DNA of 64,000 nucleotides from NCBI RefSeq assembly GCF_034259325.1, contig NZ_JAXIVS010000002.1, forward strand, positions 1 through 64,000, written 5' to 3'. Made by a program: the position numbers and the translations under genes. This document shows, one piece after another, positions 27,652-39,000 of this stretch. Each line of letters opens with the position of its first letter. Within the stretch, counting starts at the first letter, position 1. This stretch comes from Hyalangium ruber. Lineage in GTDB: Bacteria; Myxococcota; Myxococcia; Myxococcales; Myxococcaceae. The notes under the pieces were generated by a model. That model saw only the letters and a list, made by a program, of their open reading frames with translations, searched no databases and was not told the DNA's origin.

Positions 27652-29892
27652 CTAGTACGTGCCCTTCATCGTCACGCCCGTGTATGCGGAGTAACCGCGC
27701 GTGCAGGCGTACCAGGTCCCCGCGAACGGGGCGCTGAGGGTACACGTCTCGTTGTTGCCATCGAGGTACGGCCGGCAGTTGTAGCTGGTGGTCGTCGGGG
27801 GGGCGTTGTACCGGACATAGAGGTCCGCATCACCCGTGCCACCGGCCTGGTTGAAGACCACGGAGCTCTTTCCGGCCGGGACCTGGAGCGTCCAGCAGGT
27901 CATCGCGGAAGCGGCGCCGTTGTAAGCGGCCGTGGCCACGCCGTTGGTCAGCTGATTGCCGGTGCTGCCGGTGTAGGTACCCTTCAGGCTGGCGCCCGAG
28001 AAGGTCGAGTAGGCATTCACCTTCACGTACCAGGTGCCCGCGGCCGGGTTGCTGTGCGTGCAGGTCTCGTTGTTGCCCGAGTCGTACGGACGGCAGTCGT
28101 AGCTGGTGGCGGTCGGCGCCGAGCCATACCTCACGAACATATCGCCATCACCCGTGCCACCGCTCAGCGCGAACACCAGGCTGCTCTGGCCCGCGGGGAC
28201 CGTCAGCGTGTAGGTGCAGGACCACTCGCCGGCGTTCCCCTGCACACCCGTCACCGCCACGCCGTTGGAGAGGACGATGTCCGTGGAGCAGGAAGGCGGA
28301 GGCGTCGTGCCGCCACCCACGCCCACGGCCTCCCAGGCCGCCGCCGTGGAGGCCTTCTCCGCGGCGCCGTAGTGCTGCTCGGCCTTCTGCTCCGTACACG
28401 TCCTGGCCGCGGCGAAGTTGCTGCTCGTGGTCATGCAGTTGGCGTTGGCCTCGTAGAAGATCTTCCCCGCCTTCTGGATGGTGATGCCCGTCACGTTGAC
28501 GTTCGTCTTGCCGCGCGGGTGCGTGCCGCCCGTGGACAGCAGCTTGAAGGCCAGGTTGGCGATGCCCGAGTTCCAATGCACGCCGCCGTTGTCCGAGGAG
28601 CCCATGTAGCGCTCGGGGTAGTAGTCCTTCGAGGAGCCGTCCTGCGTGGGGTTGCCCATGTAGCGCAGGGCGTCGCCCTCGGTGCCCGGCGTCCACACGT
28701 CATCGCCGATCATCCACACCGAGGCCGGGGTCGCCCAGTTCAGCGTCCATGACTCGCAGTAGGCGGCGAAGATGTCGCTCATGCCCTCGTTGAGCGCGCC
28801 CGACTCGTAGGAGTAGATGAGGTTGGACTCGTACTCCGTCACCGCGTGGGTCAGCTCATGCACCGTCACGTCCAGCGACTTGCCGAGCGGAGCCGAGTCC
28901 ACCCCGTCGCTGTCGCCGTACACCATCTGGCTGCCGTTCCAGTAGGCGTTGGTGTAGCTGGTGCTGTAGTGGACCGTGCTCTTCAGCTGCGCGCCCGCGT
29001 TGTTGTACGAGTCACGGCCGAAGTTCTGGAAGTAGCACTGGTAGGTGGTGCCCAGGTGGCCGTAGTTGTCGTCCACGTGGGTGTCACCGGTGGCCGCGCC
29101 GCCCTCGGAGCGCTTGAGCGCGCCCGGCAGGCTGGAGCCGTTGTTGGCGCTGTACACCGCGCGGTTGATGACATGCTTGATCTTCGGAGCGCGCAGGGCG
29201 ATCGAGCCGTTGGTGGCGTTCACGTAGACCAGGTCCTCGACGTCCTGGCCGTCACGCATCCCCGTCACGCGCACCTCGTGCGCCAACACGAGCCCACCGT
29301 TGGAGCCGCGCACGTAGACCCGGCGGCCGGTGCGCTCGGATCGAACCTGTGTGTCCGCGCCCTTGGCGGCCACCTCGGCCGTCTCGAGGGCGATGGAGGC
29401 CTGTGAGGCCACCTGCGCGCCCAGCGCCACGTCATACGCGGAGCTGTTGGCCGCGTAGACGACGCCCTCGGGGTTCACCATGAGGAGCAGCTCGGAGCCG
29501 ATCACCTGCAGGCCGTTGCGCGTCTGGCCATAGCGCAGGTACGTGTGGCCCCGCTCATCCTTGGAGGCCCGCTTGAAGACCAGGTCCTCGGCGCGCAGGC
29601 GGAACACCGGGGCGATGTCGCGCAGCGCCGCGTCCGCGTCCGCCGCCACCCGCCCCGCCGACACGCGGCCCAGGTTGCCCTTGATGAAGGCCGGAGTGAC
29701 CTGATCCGCCTGCGTGGCCAGCACGCTGGCGCTGCTCAGCGCGCTCAGCGCCGTCTGGATGTCCGCACCGTTCTTCTCCCCGGTGACGGCCAGGGTGTCC
29801 TCGGCGCCAGTTGGGTCCGTGGTGCCACACGCAGCGAAGGTCAGACCGAGCCACGCCGCGCAGAACGTCTTCAGGATCTTGTTGCTCAACAT
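27652..29892 (-). CDS. Secreted M4-family (thermolysin-like) metalloprotease with two PPC domains
   Basis: 746 residues from ATG 29892, which gives a signal sequence with a possible lipobox (TFAAC, Cys22). A propeptide (about 60-235, FTP/PepSY type) precedes the M4 catalytic domain: HELTH with zinc ligands His345 and His349, catalytic Glu346, third ligand Glu369 in ALNEGMSDIF, and the GVHWNSGIANLAF block with the second catalytic His. The C-terminus has two prepeptidase-like domains (about 560-655 and 660-746) with paired Cys, which are usually removed after export. Likely a nutrient or predation protease. The AT-rich upstream region holds two dyads. Confidence 0.95.
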   Translation of the reverse strand: MLSNKILKTFCAAWLGLTFAACGTTDPTGAEDTLAVTGEKNGADIQTALSALSSASVLATQADQVTPAFIKGNLGRVSAGRVAADADAALRDIAPVFRLRAEDLVFKRASKDERGHTYLRYGQTRNGLQVIGSELLLMVNPEGVVYAANSSAYDVALGAQVASQASIALETAEVAAKGADTQVRSERTGRRVYVRGSNGGLVLAHEVRVTGMRDGQDVEDLVYVNATNGSIALRAPKIKHVINRAVYSANNGSSLPGALKRSEGGAATGDTHVDDNYGHLGTTYQCYFQNFGRDSYNNAGAQLKSTVHYSTSYTNAYWNGSQMVYGDSDGVDSAPLGKSLDVTVHELTHAVTEYESNLIYSYESGALNEGMSDIFAAYCESWTLNWATPASVWMIGDDVWTPGTEGDALRYMGNPTQDGSSKDYYPERYMGSSDNGGVHWNSGIANLAFKLLSTGGTHPRGKTNVNVTGITIQKAGKIFYEANANCMTTSSNFAAARTCTEQKAEQHYGAAEKASTAAAWEAVGVGGGTTPPPSCSTDIVLSNGVAVTGVQGNAGEWSCTYTLTVPAGQSSLVFALSGGTGDGDMFVRYGSAPTATSYDCRPYDSGNNETCTHSNPAAGTWYVKVNAYSTFSGASLKGTYTGSTGNQLTNGVATAAYNGAASAMTCWTLQVPAGKSSVVFNQAGGTGDADLYVRYNAPPTTTSYNCRPYLDGNNETCTLSAPFAGTWYACTRGYSAYTGVTMKGTY

Positions 29893-29962
29893 GCACCCCC
29901 CGGGGGATTGACGGGAGATACGTGACACGGGTGTATTCATGAGAGCAACTGATTTTTGTATT

Positions 29963-30027
29963 AAGTGATTTATCTCACTTTGACCAAGAATTGGATAAAA
30001 GACGTATTTATCGGTTATCGCTGATAA
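29963..30027. promoter_or_regulatory. AT-rich divergent control region with two dyads
   Basis: In the region between the metalloprotease and the DUF1615 gene, AAGTGA (29963-29968) and TCACTT (29975-29980) form an inverted repeat with a 6-bp spacer. TTATC-GCT-GATAA lies at 30015-30027. The region is markedly AT-rich against its surroundings. These are candidate operators for divergent promoters; no convincing -35/-10 pair could be fixed. Confidence 0.45.
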
Positions 30028-30126
30028 GACGGGTTGTGTTCTCCGGAATTCCCGAACGCTGACGGGCTGTTAGGGGACGGGACGATCTGGCCGCGCGGAA
30101 CCGTCCACCCCTGTCCGGTGTCTCAC

Positions 30127-31317
30127 ATGACGTTTCCATCCAAACTGAAGCGTGGGTTGTTCCTGGCCGGGGCCCTGCTGGCGCTGACGACGTGTTCGCG
30201 CGGGGTCCGAGGCCCGGATACCCAGACTCCTCCGCCGCCTCGCCTCACCCCGGCGGAGGTGGCGCGGCTCATTCCCTCCCATGTGGAGGACCGGCAGGGC
30301 TGGGCGAAGGACGTGCTGGCGGCGCTGGAGGAGCAGCGCGTGTACCCGTCCGTGGAGCCGGTGTGCCAGGTGCTCGCCGTCATCGAGCAGGAGTCCGGCT
30401 TCCAGGCCAACCCGGTGGTGAAGGACTTGCCGCGCATCGTGCGCAAGCGCCTGGACACCTATGCCGAGAAGCTGGGCGTGGTGGGCCGCAAAGCACTGCA
30501 GGCGCTGCTGGAGCACCGCGCTCCGGGCGAGTCGCGCTCCTTCGGGGCCCGCCTCAAGGCGGTGCGCACGGAGCGGGACCTGGATCGGCTCTTCCGGGAG
30601 ATTTTGAAGGCCTACGAGGAGCAGTACCCCGCGGTGTACACGGCGGCGGATCTCGCCAGCGAGCTGGCCCGCTCGAAGGGGCTCGCGGACCTCAACCCCA
30701 TCACCACCGCGGGCTCCATGCAGGTGAGCGTGCGCTATGCGGTGGAGCAGTCGGACGAGGACCGCCCCGAGGCGGAGGTGCGCGAGGAGCTGTACACGCG
30801 CGCGGGCGGAGTGCGCCACGGCACGTCGCGACTGCTGGGCTACACGGCCCACTACGCACAGCCCCTCCATCGCTTCGCGGACTACAACGCGGGCTTCTAT
30901 GCCTCGCGCAACGCGGCGCTGCAGGCGCAGGTGAGCCACCTCACCGGCCTGCCCCTGGCGCTGGATGGGGACCTGCTCCTTTATAATGATGAGGGAGAGC
31001 CCCGGGACGAGGACAGCCGCACCTTGAAGGCGCTGCTGGCCTTCCGCACCCGCCACGCCCCGAAGGTGAGCGAGCGCCAGGTGCGCCGCGACGCGCGCAA
31101 GGAGAAGCAGGGCGACTTCGAGGAGACGGAGACGTGGCGCGCCATCAAGCAGGCCTATGAGCGCTCCACGGGCAAGACTCCCGAGTACTCACGGCTGCCG
31201 GAGGTGGCCATCCGCAGCCCGAAGATGAGCCAGGACCGCACCACCGCGTGGTTCGCGCGCTCCGTGGACCGGCGCTTCCAGCGGTGCCTGGGTCAGCACC
31301 GCGCGCCGGCGAAGTAG
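30127..31317 (+). CDS. DUF1615 family lipoprotein (lytic-transglycosylase-like)
   Basis: 396 residues from ATG 30127, chosen because it gives a lipoprotein signal (LLALTTC, Cys23); the frame is open further upstream to 30034. The conserved segment VCQVLAVIEQESGFQANP carries a Glu in a context like soluble lytic transglycosylases, followed by TTAGSMQVSV and FADYNAGFYASRNAALQ, also lysozyme-fold-like. This matches the DUF1615 family of proteobacterial lipoproteins. Peptidoglycan cleavage is plausible but unproven. It is divergent from the metalloprotease. Confidence 0.82.
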   Translation: MTFPSKLKRGLFLAGALLALTTCSRGVRGPDTQTPPPPRLTPAEVARLIPSHVEDRQGWAKDVLAALEEQRVYPSVEPVCQVLAVIEQESGFQANPVVKDLPRIVRKRLDTYAEKLGVVGRKALQALLEHRAPGESRSFGARLKAVRTERDLDRLFREILKAYEEQYPAVYTAADLASELARSKGLADLNPITTAGSMQVSVRYAVEQSDEDRPEAEVREELYTRAGGVRHGTSRLLGYTAHYAQPLHRFADYNAGFYASRNAALQAQVSHLTGLPLALDGDLLLYNDEGEPRDEDSRTLKALLAFRTRHAPKVSERQVRRDARKEKQGDFEETETWRAIKQAYERSTGKTPEYSRLPEVAIRSPKMSQDRTTAWFARSVDRRFQRCLGQHRAPAK

Positions 31318-31323
31318 CCCAGG

Positions 31324-32778
31324 TCAGCGCTTCGCCGCCGGGGCCGGAGCGAAGCTCTTGTCGGAGAGCTTCATCTCCGTCACGGGACCGTAGCGGCGCG
31401 CGGCCTCGCGGATGGCGGAGGCCTTGCCGATGAGGACGAAGGTCAGGTCCTCGGGCGCCGGCAGCGTGCGCTGGATGACGCCTCGCACGCGCTCACGGGT
31501 GGCGCCCGTCACCGCGTCGGCGAAGCCGTCCACGTCGCTGGCATCCAGCCCGTAGAAGGCCAGCTCCGCCAGCTTCGAGGCGAGCTGTCCGCTCGTCTCC
31601 AGCGTGGGCGGGAACTGGCCCAGGACGTAGGCCTTGGCCGAGGCCAGCATCTGCTCATCCATGCCCTCGTCACGGTAGCGGGTGAGCACCTCCAGCGTCA
31701 GGTCGATGGCCTTCCCGGTGGACTCCGTCTTCGTATACGAGGAGAACACCACCGCGCCCGGCTGCGTGTCCCTCATCACCACCGAGTTGGCGCCGTAGCT
31801 CAGGCCGGATTTGATCCGCAGCTCCGTGTTGAGCAGCGAGGTGAAGCGCCCGCCCAGCACCGTGTTGGCCAGCGCCACGTCCACGCGGCTCGGGTCATTG
31901 CGCGCGATGCCCGTGTTGCCGATCCAGAAGTACGTCTGGGTGGCGTCCGGCTTGTCCACCAGCAGCACCCGCCGGCCCTTCGCCCGAGGCGTGGGAGGCG
32001 CCACGGGCGCGGGAGCTCCCGCCTTGGCCCAGCCGCCCAGCGCCGCCTCCAGCCGACTGGCGAGCTGCTTCGTGTCGAAGTCTCCCACCACCGCGAGGAT
32101 GAGCCGATCCCCACCCAGCTGCGCCTTCGCGTACGCCTGCACGTCCTCCCGCGTGAGGGTGGGCAGGGAGGCCTCGCTGCCGCTCACCGGCCGCCCGTAC
32201 GGGTGGCCCGCGAAGTGGAAGGCGTGGAAGTACGTGCCAATCAAGCTGCGCGGATCTCCATCCTTCGCGGCGGCAATCACGGCCACCATCCGGTCGCGCA
32301 GCTTGGTGAACTCGTCACGCTCGAAGCGTGGCCGCATCAGCATGTCCGACAGGAGCTCCACCATCAGCGCGGTGTCCCGGGCCATGAACTGCCCGTCCAC
32401 CAGCAGCGCCTCGCGCGTGGGGGTGATGCTGAGCAGGCCGCCCACGCTGTCCACTGCCTCGGCGAACTGCTGGGCATTGCGCACGCCGGCGCCCTTCATC
32501 AACAGCTCCCCGGTCAGCGCGGACAGGCCCTCCTTGCCCTGGGGATCTCCCCCGCCCCCGCCGCGCACCCAGGCGCTGAAGGAGATGAGTGGCACCTCGC
32601 GCTTCTCCACCAGGATGAGCCGCACCCCGTTCTTCAGCTCGAGCACCTTCGCCTTCGGCAGATGCACTCCCCGCGAGGCCGCGCCCTTCGCCGGCTCCGC
32701 GGGCTTGGGGGCCTGTGCCCCCGCCACGCTCGCCACCAGCAGCAGCGCCAACACCCCCTGTCGCCTCCCCGCGCTCAT
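31324..32778 (-). CDS. M16 peptidase family protein, inactive-type subunit
   Basis: 484 residues with a signal peptide (VASVAGAQA). The M16 fold is evident ([43 protein letters not shown]), but the position of the zinc motif HxxEH reads [12 protein letters not shown], so both His ligands are missing and this subunit should not be catalytic. It starts inside the stop of the active M16 gene (4-bp ATGA overlap). Such pairs form heterodimers in which the inactive partner helps bind substrate. Predicted periplasmic. Confidence 0.9.
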   Translation of the reverse strand: MSAGRRQGVLALLLVASVAGAQAPKPAEPAKGAASRGVHLPKAKVLELKNGVRLILVEKREVPLISFSAWVRGGGGGDPQGKEGLSALTGELLMKGAGVRNAQQFAEAVDSVGGLLSITPTREALLVDGQFMARDTALMVELLSDMLMRPRFERDEFTKLRDRMVAVIAAAKDGDPRSLIGTYFHAFHFAGHPYGRPVSGSEASLPTLTREDVQAYAKAQLGGDRLILAVVGDFDTKQLASRLEAALGGWAKAGAPAPVAPPTPRAKGRRVLLVDKPDATQTYFWIGNTGIARNDPSRVDVALANTVLGGRFTSLLNTELRIKSGLSYGANSVVMRDTQPGAVVFSSYTKTESTGKAIDLTLEVLTRYRDEGMDEQMLASAKAYVLGQFPPTLETSGQLASKLAELAFYGLDASDVDGFADAVTGATRERVRGVIQRTLPAPEDLTFVLIGKASAIREAARRYGPVTEMKLSDKSFAPAPAAKR

Positions 32779-34160
32779 TGCCCCGCCTCCTTCCGCTGCC
32801 CCTCCGGGGCCTGCTCTTCGTCCGTGGGAATCAACATCCCCACCGTGCGCCGGTTCGCGTTGAAGATGCGCGTGGCGACCTTTCGCACCTGCTCCCGCGT
32901 CACATGCTCATACCGAGCGGGGGCATCGAAGAGCTTGCGCCAGTCTCCCTGGAACACCTCGTAGCTGCCCAGGAGCTGGGCCCGCTGACTGTTGGTCTCC
33001 AGGCCCCGCCAAAACTCGGCCACGGTGATGTTCTTCGCCTTGCGCAGCTCCGCGTCGGTGACGCCCTGGGCGCGCACCTTGGCCAGCTCCTCCTCGAAGA
33101 GCTTCTCCACCTTGGCCAGCTCTCCTCCCGGCGGAAGGTCCGCGAGCAGCCAGACCAGGGACGGATCGAAGCCCTGGCCAAAGTGGCTGTTCACCCCGAT
33201 GGCGACCTGCTCCTCCTCCACCAACCGCCGGTGGAGCCGCGAGGACTCTCCCTCCGCCAGCACACGCAGCAGCAGCTCCAACGCCGGCATGTCCGGATCC
33301 TTCGCGTTCATGCCCTGCCAGGCCATCTGCAGCAGCGGAGACTGGGCCAGCCGCCGCACCACGATGCGCCGCTCTCCCTGCTGCTCGGGCTCCTGGGTTC
33401 GCACCGGCTCGGGCGCGGGCTGCGAAGGGATGGGTCCCAGGTGCTTCTCCGCCAGCGCGAATATCTCCGCGGGCGTCACCGCGCCCACCACCACCAGCGT
33501 GGCGTTGTTGGGCGCGTAGTACGTCTTGAAGAAGCGCTGCAGGTCCTCCATCCGCCAGGACTCGATGTCCGAGGGCCAGCCGATGACGGGAAACTGGTAC
33601 GGGTGCGCCACGAAGGCGGTGGCCTGCATCTGCTCCATCAACGCCCCCGAGTTGTCGTTGTCCACCGCCGAGCGGCGCTCCGAGTACACCACGCCGCGCT
33701 CGCTCTCGATGACCTTCGGGTCGAAGGCGAGGTTCGCCAGCCGGTCCGCCTCCAGGTCGAAGATGGTCTCCAGCGCCGAGCGCGGAAACCAGTCCATGTA
33801 CACGGTGACGTCCTCGGAGGTGTAGGCGTTGTTGCTGCCTCCGGCGGCCTCCATGACGGCATCGAACTGCCCCGGGCCGTACTTCTTCGCGCCGTTGAAC
33901 ATCATGTGCTCGAAGAAGTGCGACAGGCCGGTGATGCCCGGGCGCTCATTGCGACTACCCACCCGGAACCAGTTGAAGAGGGCCACGTTGGGGATGTCGT
34001 GGTCCGGCCAGACGATGATCTTCAGGCCGTTCTTCAGCGTGCGCGCCTCGATGCCCGCGCTGAGCCGAGACGCGTCCCCCGAGCCTGTCCGGCCCTGCGC
34101 TCCAGCGACCGAACCCACCACGAGCCCCAAGGCCACCAGGCGCCAATACCGACCACGCAT
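32775..34160 (-). CDS. M16 zinc metallopeptidase, active-type subunit
   Basis: 461 residues with a signal peptide ([13 protein letters not shown]). Full zinc motif HFFEH (His81, Glu84, His85), with the third ligand Glu161 76 residues later in [12 protein letters not shown], as in mitochondrial processing peptidase and pitrilysin relatives. The C-terminal half repeats the fold. Paired by a 4-bp overlap with the inactive-type gene downstream. Likely a periplasmic peptidase of small proteins or peptides. Confidence 0.93.
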   Translation of the reverse strand: MRGRYWRLVALGLVVGSVAGAQGRTGSGDASRLSAGIEARTLKNGLKIIVWPDHDIPNVALFNWFRVGSRNERPGITGLSHFFEHMMFNGAKKYGPGQFDAVMEAAGGSNNAYTSEDVTVYMDWFPRSALETIFDLEADRLANLAFDPKVIESERGVVYSERRSAVDNDNSGALMEQMQATAFVAHPYQFPVIGWPSDIESWRMEDLQRFFKTYYAPNNATLVVVGAVTPAEIFALAEKHLGPIPSQPAPEPVRTQEPEQQGERRIVVRRLAQSPLLQMAWQGMNAKDPDMPALELLLRVLAEGESSRLHRRLVEEEQVAIGVNSHFGQGFDPSLVWLLADLPPGGELAKVEKLFEEELAKVRAQGVTDAELRKAKNITVAEFWRGLETNSQRAQLLGSYEVFQGDWRKLFDAPARYEHVTREQVRKVATRIFNANRRTVGMLIPTDEEQAPEGQRKEAGQ

Positions 34161-34243
34161 CCGCCCCTCCTCCTTCGTTCGCGAGCGCGCTCAACCCGCT
34201 CGGCGCCCGCATATTCCATGGGAACGGGCCGGCTGTCCCGGAC

Positions 34244-35887
34244 TCATGTCCCGGAGGAGAGCAGAACCTGGGAGGGTGTCGTGTCCGACCGCCGGGACTC
34301 GGGCCGCTGGATGAAGCCGCGCAGCTCCTCCCGGAGCACCTCGAGGCCCGGCCCCCGCGCAGCGCCATAGATGTAGCGGTCGGGCCGCACCACCACGGCA
34401 TCGGCCTGGTGCCGGGAGAACCACTCCCCGAGCTTGCCCTCCACGTCCACCACGTCCCCCTGCCGCGCCTCGCGAGCCCGCTCGGAGGGGAGCACGCGCA
34501 GGCACACCCCCTCGAGCTCCTGGGCCAGCGCCTCGGCCGACTGCCGCACCGGCTCGGCCACCTCGTCCCGCACCAGCACCGCGAAGCGACTGCCGAGCAC
34601 CTCGTCCAGTCGCACCCGGCTTCCTCCCGCCAGCCCCACCCACGGCTGAGGGAGGTATGAGCCCTCGGCGGAGGAGTCCTTGCGCCGCCGGCCGCCGGCC
34701 ACGAAGCCCTGGTCCAGCACCATCTTGGGCTTGAACTCGTAGCTGCGCAGCATCCGCCGGGTGCGCGGGATGCGGAACAGCAGCTGGAGCAGCCCGTTGC
34801 GCAGCGCGGCCAGGAACCGGTTGCGGGACAAGAACACCCGCCCCATCAACACGGTCGCCTTGATCATGTTCTCCGCGTGGGGGCGGCGCTCGCGCTCGTA
34901 GGTGTCCAGCAGCGCGTCTCCCGCCACGCCCCGCAGGGCCAGGGCCAGCTTCCAGCTGAGGTTGATCGCATCCCGGATGCCGGAGCACAGCCCCTGGCCC
35001 ATGAAGGGCGGCATCAGGTGGGCTGCATCCCCGAGCAGGAACACGCGCCGGTCGCGCCAGCGCTCGGCCACCTTGCTTTGAAAGGTGAAGACGGAGGCGC
35101 GCTGGAGCGTCAGTTGCCGCGGATCGATGTAGTGGGCGATGAGCTGCTGGACGACCTCCATCTGCTCCACCGTCTCGGCGCGCTCGGTCTCCTTGACCAG
35201 GAAGTCCATGCGCACCTCGTTGTTCACCCCTCGGGTGACGAAGCCAGGCCTCACCGGGTCACAGACGTAGTAGGTGAAGTTCGGCTCGGAGGTCGGCGTC
35301 GTGCCGGAGATGGCGATCCACGGCTCGCCGTAGGAGGTGCCCTTCATCTCCACCTGCATCTGTCGCCGCACGGTGCTGTGCGAGCCGTCGCAGCCCAGCA
35401 GGTAGCGGGAGCGCACCTCGCGCACCCTCCCCGTGCGCCGGTCCTTGAGCTGGACGGTGACGAAGTCCGGCCCCTGGGTGAAGGCCACCAGCTCGTGGCC
35501 CATTCTCAGCTCTACGTGCGGGAAGCGCCGCAACCCCTGGCGCAGCACCGTCTCCAACTGGGGCTGGCTGAAGAAGGCCAGCGGCGGGTGGCCTACTCCG
35601 AAGTCGAGCTCCCCGATGGGCACCGAGCCAAGCACCCGCTTGGAGCCGTCCACATAGTCCATGGCCTGGCAGGGCCACAGCTCCACCGCGTACTCCCCGA
35701 CGAGGCCCGCGGCCTGGAAGTTGCGCTGCGCTTCGTCATCACACGAGAACGCTCGCGGCTGGCTGAACAGGGAGATGTCCTGTTCGATGACCAGGGTGCG
35801 AACTCCTTGCAGCCCCAGGTAGTTGGCCGCCATCGCGCCCACCGGGCCGCAACCCACCACGATGACATCGACGGCTTCAGAGGACAT
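34244..35887 (-). CDS. FAD-dependent aromatic hydroxylase, MhpA-like
   Basis: 547 residues. FAD-binding GxGxxG in VDVIVVGCGPVGAMAANYLG (residues 7-26), the DG motif (LLGCDGSHSTVRR) and the second FAD motif FLLGDAAHLMPPFMGQGLCSG, all typical of class A flavoprotein monooxygenases. Overall length and C-terminal domain resemble 3-(3-hydroxyphenyl)propionate hydroxylases. It uses NAD(P)H and O2 to hydroxylate a phenolic ring, and could equally be a tailoring enzyme. No pathway partners are adjacent; the M16 pair starts 83 bp downstream on the same strand. Confidence 0.85.
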   Translation of the reverse strand: MSSEAVDVIVVGCGPVGAMAANYLGLQGVRTLVIEQDISLFSQPRAFSCDDEAQRNFQAAGLVGEYAVELWPCQAMDYVDGSKRVLGSVPIGELDFGVGHPPLAFFSQPQLETVLRQGLRRFPHVELRMGHELVAFTQGPDFVTVQLKDRRTGRVREVRSRYLLGCDGSHSTVRRQMQVEMKGTSYGEPWIAISGTTPTSEPNFTYYVCDPVRPGFVTRGVNNEVRMDFLVKETERAETVEQMEVVQQLIAHYIDPRQLTLQRASVFTFQSKVAERWRDRRVFLLGDAAHLMPPFMGQGLCSGIRDAINLSWKLALALRGVAGDALLDTYERERRPHAENMIKATVLMGRVFLSRNRFLAALRNGLLQLLFRIPRTRRMLRSYEFKPKMVLDQGFVAGGRRRKDSSAEGSYLPQPWVGLAGGSRVRLDEVLGSRFAVLVRDEVAEPVRQSAEALAQELEGVCLRVLPSERAREARQGDVVDVEGKLGEWFSRHQADAVVVRPDRYIYGAARGPGLEVLREELRGFIQRPESRRSDTTPSQVLLSSGT

Positions 35888-36013
35888 CTCGGCTTTCCCG
35901 GAGAAGAGCCCGTCATATGGACTACCTGAAGAGTGTATCGGAAGGCGATAGGGATCCAGGGCTGGTGTGCGGTGGGTGAAGGTCTCTTCTGGAGGGCTTC
36001 CAGGCAGGCGCGG

Positions 36014-39000
36014 CTACTCCTCCTGGGAAGCCGGGGCCTCGGCGGTGAAGCGCAGCAGGTCCAGGAGCTGCTCGGGGCTGAGCGCGGCGGCCCCCTGGGC
36101 CTCCGACAGCAGGCTCGCGGCCAGCTCTCGCTTCTCGGCGTGCAGCGCGATGATGGCCTCCTCCACGGTGCCCTCGGCCACCAGCCGCGACACCGTGACG
36201 GGCCGCGTCTGACCGATGCGGTGCGCCCGATCCGTGGCCTGGTCCTCCACGGCCGGGTTCCACCACGGGTCCAGGTGGATGACGTGGTCGGCCGCGGTGA
36301 GGTTCAGGCCCGTGCCGCCCGCCTTGAGCGAGATGAGGAATACCTCTCCCTCGCCACGCTGGAACGCCTCCACCCGCGCCTGGCGCTCATCGGGAGGCGT
36401 CTTCCCGTCGAGGTACTGCAGCGTCACGCCCCGCGCCTCCAGCGCCTGGCGCGCCAGACCCAGCAGTTGGACGAACTGACTGAAGATGAGCGCCCGGCTC
36501 CCCTCGGCGCGCAACTCCTCCACCAGCTCCAGCAGGCGCTCCAGCTTCGAGGAGGGCAGCCCCGAGTCCGGAGCTCCCAGCTGGGGGTGGCAGGCCAGCT
36601 GCCGCAGCCGGGTGAGGGCCGCCAACAGCTCGAAGCGCTGGCCCTCGCTCACCCCCGCACCCACGCGCGCCAGCACTGCGAGCCGCACGCTCTCGTACAA
36701 CCGGCGCTCGCCTTCCGAGAGGGTGATGGGGACGATCGTCTCGATGCGCGGGGGCAGCTCTCGCGCCACCTCGGCCTTGGTGCGCCGCAGGAGGAAGGGG
36801 CGAAGCACCCGCGAGAGCGCGGCGCGGGCGGCGGGGTCCTTCTGGCGCTCGATGGGCGTGGCGAAGCGTGTGCGGAAAGCCTCGCGACTGCCGAGCAGCC
36901 CCGGGAAGACGATGCGGAAGAGGCTCCACAGCTCCGAGAGACGGTTCTCCACCGGCGTGCCAGTGAGGGCCACCCGCGCCTCGGCCTGAACCTCGCGCAG
37001 CGCGCGCGCCCGCACCGTGTCCGGGTTCTTCGCGGCCTGGGCCTCGTCCACCACGAGGGTGGCGAAGCTAACGGCGGAGAAGCGCTCGATGTCGCGCACC
37101 AGCAGCCCGTAGCTGACGAGCAGCACGTCCCCCGCCTTCAGCCGGGCGAGCAGCTGCTCCCGATCGGCCTCGCGATAGGACTTCACCCGCAGCTCGGGGG
37201 CGAAGCGCGCCGCCTCGCGCGCCCAGTTGGAGCACACGGAGGTGGGAGCCACCACCAGCGCCGGGCCCTTCTTCGCGCGCTGCAGCAACAGGGCCAGCGT
37301 CTGCAGCGTCTTGCCCAGCCCCATGTCATCAGCCAGGCACCCGCCTCCTCCCCATTCGGCGAGCCGCGCCATCCACTGGAAGCCCTCGCGCTGGTAGTCG
37401 CGCAGCTCCGCCTTCAGCCCCTCGGGTAGGGGAAACTCGCGCGCCTGGGCTTTGCGGATCCGCGTGGCGAGCCGGCGCCAGTCGGGTGGGGCATGCACCT
37501 CCACGCCCGCCTCGCTCAACGCGTCCAACACGGGCGCCGCCGCGGTACACACCTCCAGCCCTTCTCGCGTCGGGTGCGCCAGGTCCGCCAGGGGCGTGAG
37601 CCGCTCGCGCAGCGCCTCGGTGAGCCGCAGCCAACGGCCATGCCCCAACGGCACGTAGCGGCGACGGCGGCGCAGGGCCTCCAACACCACCGCCAGGTCC
37701 ACCTTCTCCCCGTCCACCTCCACGCCGCCTTCCACGCCAAACCAGTCCCGCTGGCGTCGCACCTCCACCCGTAGTCCGCGCGCATCCACGGCGCTGGAGA
37801 CCTTCCAGGGCTGCTCCTCCCACTCCACTCGCAGGAGCGGCCCTCGCAGCGGCTCCAGGCGCTCCAACATGTCCAGCGCCGCCTCCGCGGCCTCCAGCGT
37901 GAAGTGCGACAGCGAGTCGCTCGCCGGCACGCCGAGGCGCTCCCGCAACGTCTGGGCCTCGGCGCGCTCGGCCTCCACGTCACGCCGCACCACCACCCGC
38001 TCGCCGGCGCGCGTTCCCCGTACCTCCGCGCTTCCCTCGCCCACGGGCAGCGGCGGAGCCTCTGGCAGGGGACGGACGAGGAGCGTCCCTTCCAGCCCCT
38101 CCTCCCCTACTGCCCGAAGGCGCAGCAGCAAGCCCGGCTCGGCGGGCAGGGCGCGCGCCTCCAGCGACTCGGGAAGGGACACGGGGTAGGCGGTCTCCAG
38201 GCTCGCCAGCGTGCCCAGCAGTGCCGGGCGCACGTTGCCCGGCAACCGGCTCCCGTACTCCTGCAGCGTGGTGAGCACGGGGCGCGCCCCGGGAAGAATG
38301 GAGACCAAGGTCAGGCGCGGCAGCTCCGGCTCGAACAGGAGCCAGGGAAGGGGCGCCTCGCTCCCTCCCGACGGAGGCAGCAGCTCCCCGGGCCGGAAGG
38401 GCACGCCCTCGATGGCCGGGTGGACCGTGAGCCCCTGCTCGCTCTCGCCGAACGCGAAGCCCAGCGGAGCCTCGCGCACTTGCAGCGGGACATCCGGCCG
38501 AGACGCCCCGAAGAGCCGCGGGCTGTGCATGAGCAGGCGCAATGCTCGTAGCAACAGCGCATACCCATCGCTGGAGAGGGGCAGTCGGGAGATGAGTTCA
38601 CACAGCTCGAGGGCTTCCAACTCGCGGGGCTCCGAGAGCGCGGCGCGGGCCTCCTCGCGGTCCCTCCAGCTCACCGGGCTTCCCTTGCTGGAGAGCCCTC
38701 CCCGCTTCAGCACCCGGTGGAGGTAGGGGCGCAACCGGGGCTGTCGGCCCTCGAGCCCCTCCAGTCGAAAAGTGAGGCGACAGGCGCTCGCGGGCCGCTC
38801 CTGCGCATGGGCCTGCGTGGCGGCCTTGTCAAAGGCAGCGAGGATCTCCCGGCTGGGGACCACGAAGAGCAGCTCGGCGAGCCGTGCGTTGCGAGGTGCC
38901 TCCCGCGGGTCCGCCAGCATGTCGAGCAGCGCATCGAGCGCGGCCAGGGCATGCACACAGCGCGCGGGCCCTTTCGGGGTACACCAGCAGGAGAGCCCCT

